6,104 nucleotides of DNA from Gammaproteobacteria bacterium (lineage in GTDB: Bacteria; Pseudomonadota; Gammaproteobacteria; Immundisolibacterales; Immundisolibacteraceae). Each line of letters opens with the position of its first letter. Positions within the stretch are counted from its first letter, which is position 1. The DNA is taken from NCBI GenBank assembly GCA_003526065.1, contig DQBD01000283.1, positions 1 to 6,104 of the forward strand, in the 5' to 3' direction. Both the position numbers and the translations under genes were made by a program. The notes under the pieces are model-generated. The model was not told where the DNA came from. It saw only the letters and a program-made list of their open reading frames with translations, and searched no databases. Shown piece after piece: positions 5,383 through 6,104 of this stretch.

Positions 5383-6104
5383 CGTGCCAGTCCCCCGTCC
5401 ACCTGGAGGGTGGTGCCGGTGATGTAGCTGGCCGCGGCGGAGCACAAGAACACCACCGTGGCGGCGATTTCGGACGGCTCGGCCGCGCGGCGCAGCGGCA
5501 CATGGGCCAGCTGTTCGGCTTCCAGCGCGGCCACGCTGGTGCCGCGCTCGGCCGCCTGGCGCTGCATCAGGCTCTGCCAGCGGTCGGTACGCACGGGGCC
5601 CGGGTTGACCGCATTGACCAGGATGCCGTGTGGGGCGCCTTCGTCGCCGAGGGACTGGGTGAGGTTCATCAGGCCGGCGTTGGCCGCACCGCCGGCCACG
5701 TAACCGGCGCTTGGCTGGCGTCCGGCGGCGCCGATCACGTTCACCACCCGCGCGCCCCCGGCCATCAGCAGTGGCCATACGGCGCGCGTCAGGCGTATGT
5801 AGCCCCAGAACTTGAGCGCGAAATCCTCCTGCCATTCCGCTTCCGGCTTGGCCAGCAGCGAGCCGGCGCGGATCGAGCCGGCGTTGTTGACCAGCAGGTC
5901 GAGCGTGTCGAACTGCGCGCGGTGGGCGTCGACCAGTGCGGCGATGCCGGCTTCCTGCGACAGGTCGGCGGCCACCGCCAGCGTGCGCACGCCGTGGCGC
6001 TGTGCCAGTTCCTGCGCCAGCGCCTGCAACGGCGCGGCGCGGCGGGCGCACAGCGTCAGGTGTACGCCTTCGGCGGCCAGGGCCCGCGCGGGGGCGCGGC
6101 CGCT
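5373..6104 (-). CDS. SDR-family oxidoreductase homologue with degenerate active site, 5' end outside the window
   Basis: The visible 243 residues are a classical short-chain dehydrogenase/reductase homologue. The reading frame is open to the right edge, and the first residues (SGRAPARALAAEG) match the end of the N-terminal nucleotide-binding glycine motif, so only about 15-20 residues are missing. Visible motifs are ADLS (46-49), NNAG (74-77) and NPGPVRTDR (167-175), plus a C-terminal TGTTLQVDGG stretch typical of the fold. The catalytic region aligns without gaps to FabG-like proteins, yet the Ser-Tyr-Lys positions are Gly125, Gly138 and Asn142. A subgroup of annotated SDRs has the same NVIGAAG and GN pattern, so this is a subfamily trait and not a recent mutation. 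Whether it catalyses oxidation or reduction is uncertain. It overlaps the MFS gene start by 10 bases and is probably co-transcribed with it. Internal TTG at 6029 is not the real start. Confidence 0.88.
   Translation of the reverse strand, partial: SGRAPARALAAEGVHLTLCARRAAPLQALAQELAQRHGVRTLAVAADLSQEAGIAALVDAHRAQFDTLDLLVNNAGSIRAGSLLAKPEAEWQEDFALKFWGYIRLTRAVWPLLMAGGARVVNVIGAAGRQPSAGYVAGGAANAGLMNLTQSLGDEGAPHGILVNAVNPGPVRTDRWQSLMQRQAAERGTSVAALEAEQLAHVPLRRAAEPSEIAATVVFLCSAAASYITGTTLQVDGGLARCI
5391..5396 (-). promoter_or_regulatory. Probable ribosome binding site of the MFS gene
   Basis: The minus strand reads GGGGGA, 8 bases before the chosen GTG start of the MFS gene and inside the end of the SDR coding sequence. 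It is a partial Shine-Dalgarno match that supports the overlapping start and translational coupling. Confidence 0.5.

Noticed and set aside
5383..6051. N-terminal extension of the MFS frame across the SDR gene
   Set aside because: The translated extension is Arg/Pro/Gly-rich with no membrane or domain signature, and overlaps a well-supported SDR in another frame.

Overview
The window is very GC-rich (roughly two thirds G+C). Codon use and the protein families fit a free-living proteobacterium, most likely a gamma- or betaproteobacterium; I cannot assign a genus. No rRNA, tRNA, CRISPR array, insertion sequence or phage gene is visible. All seven genes lie on the minus strand, so transcription runs from the right end of the window to the left. 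The long plus-strand frames are antisense shadows caused by high GC.

In transcription order: (1) a short-chain dehydrogenase/reductase (SDR) homologue cut by the right window edge, followed with a 10-base overlap by (2) a 14-helix MFS transporter of the DHA2 type; these two look co-transcribed. (3) After a 228-base gap containing a TATAAT candidate promoter comes a small protein with a cold-shock domain and one C-terminal membrane helix, followed by a strong hairpin terminator. (4, 5) After another 228-base gap containing two palindromes comes a tight pair: an SbtA-type sodium-dependent bicarbonate permease and a PII-like protein of the SbtB type, 3 bases apart with a strong ribosome binding site between them. 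(6) Then a cation diffusion facilitator, probably a zinc exporter, with a run of seven histidines at its N-terminus. (7) Last, an NnrU-family membrane protein with a strong ribosome binding site and a perfect hairpin just after its stop.

Functionally this is a set of small, mostly membrane-associated transport units and not one pathway. The clearest joint unit is sbtA-sbtB, in which the PII-like protein is expected to gate bicarbonate uptake. The SDR/MFS pair has no substrate I can infer. The points most worth a second look are the SbtB-like protein lacking the C-terminal CGPxGC loop of the cyanobacterial proteins, the SDR lacking all three canonical catalytic residues, the cold-shock-domain/membrane-helix protein, and the overlapping alternative hairpins behind that gene. 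I see no convincing evidence of an entirely new multi-gene system.
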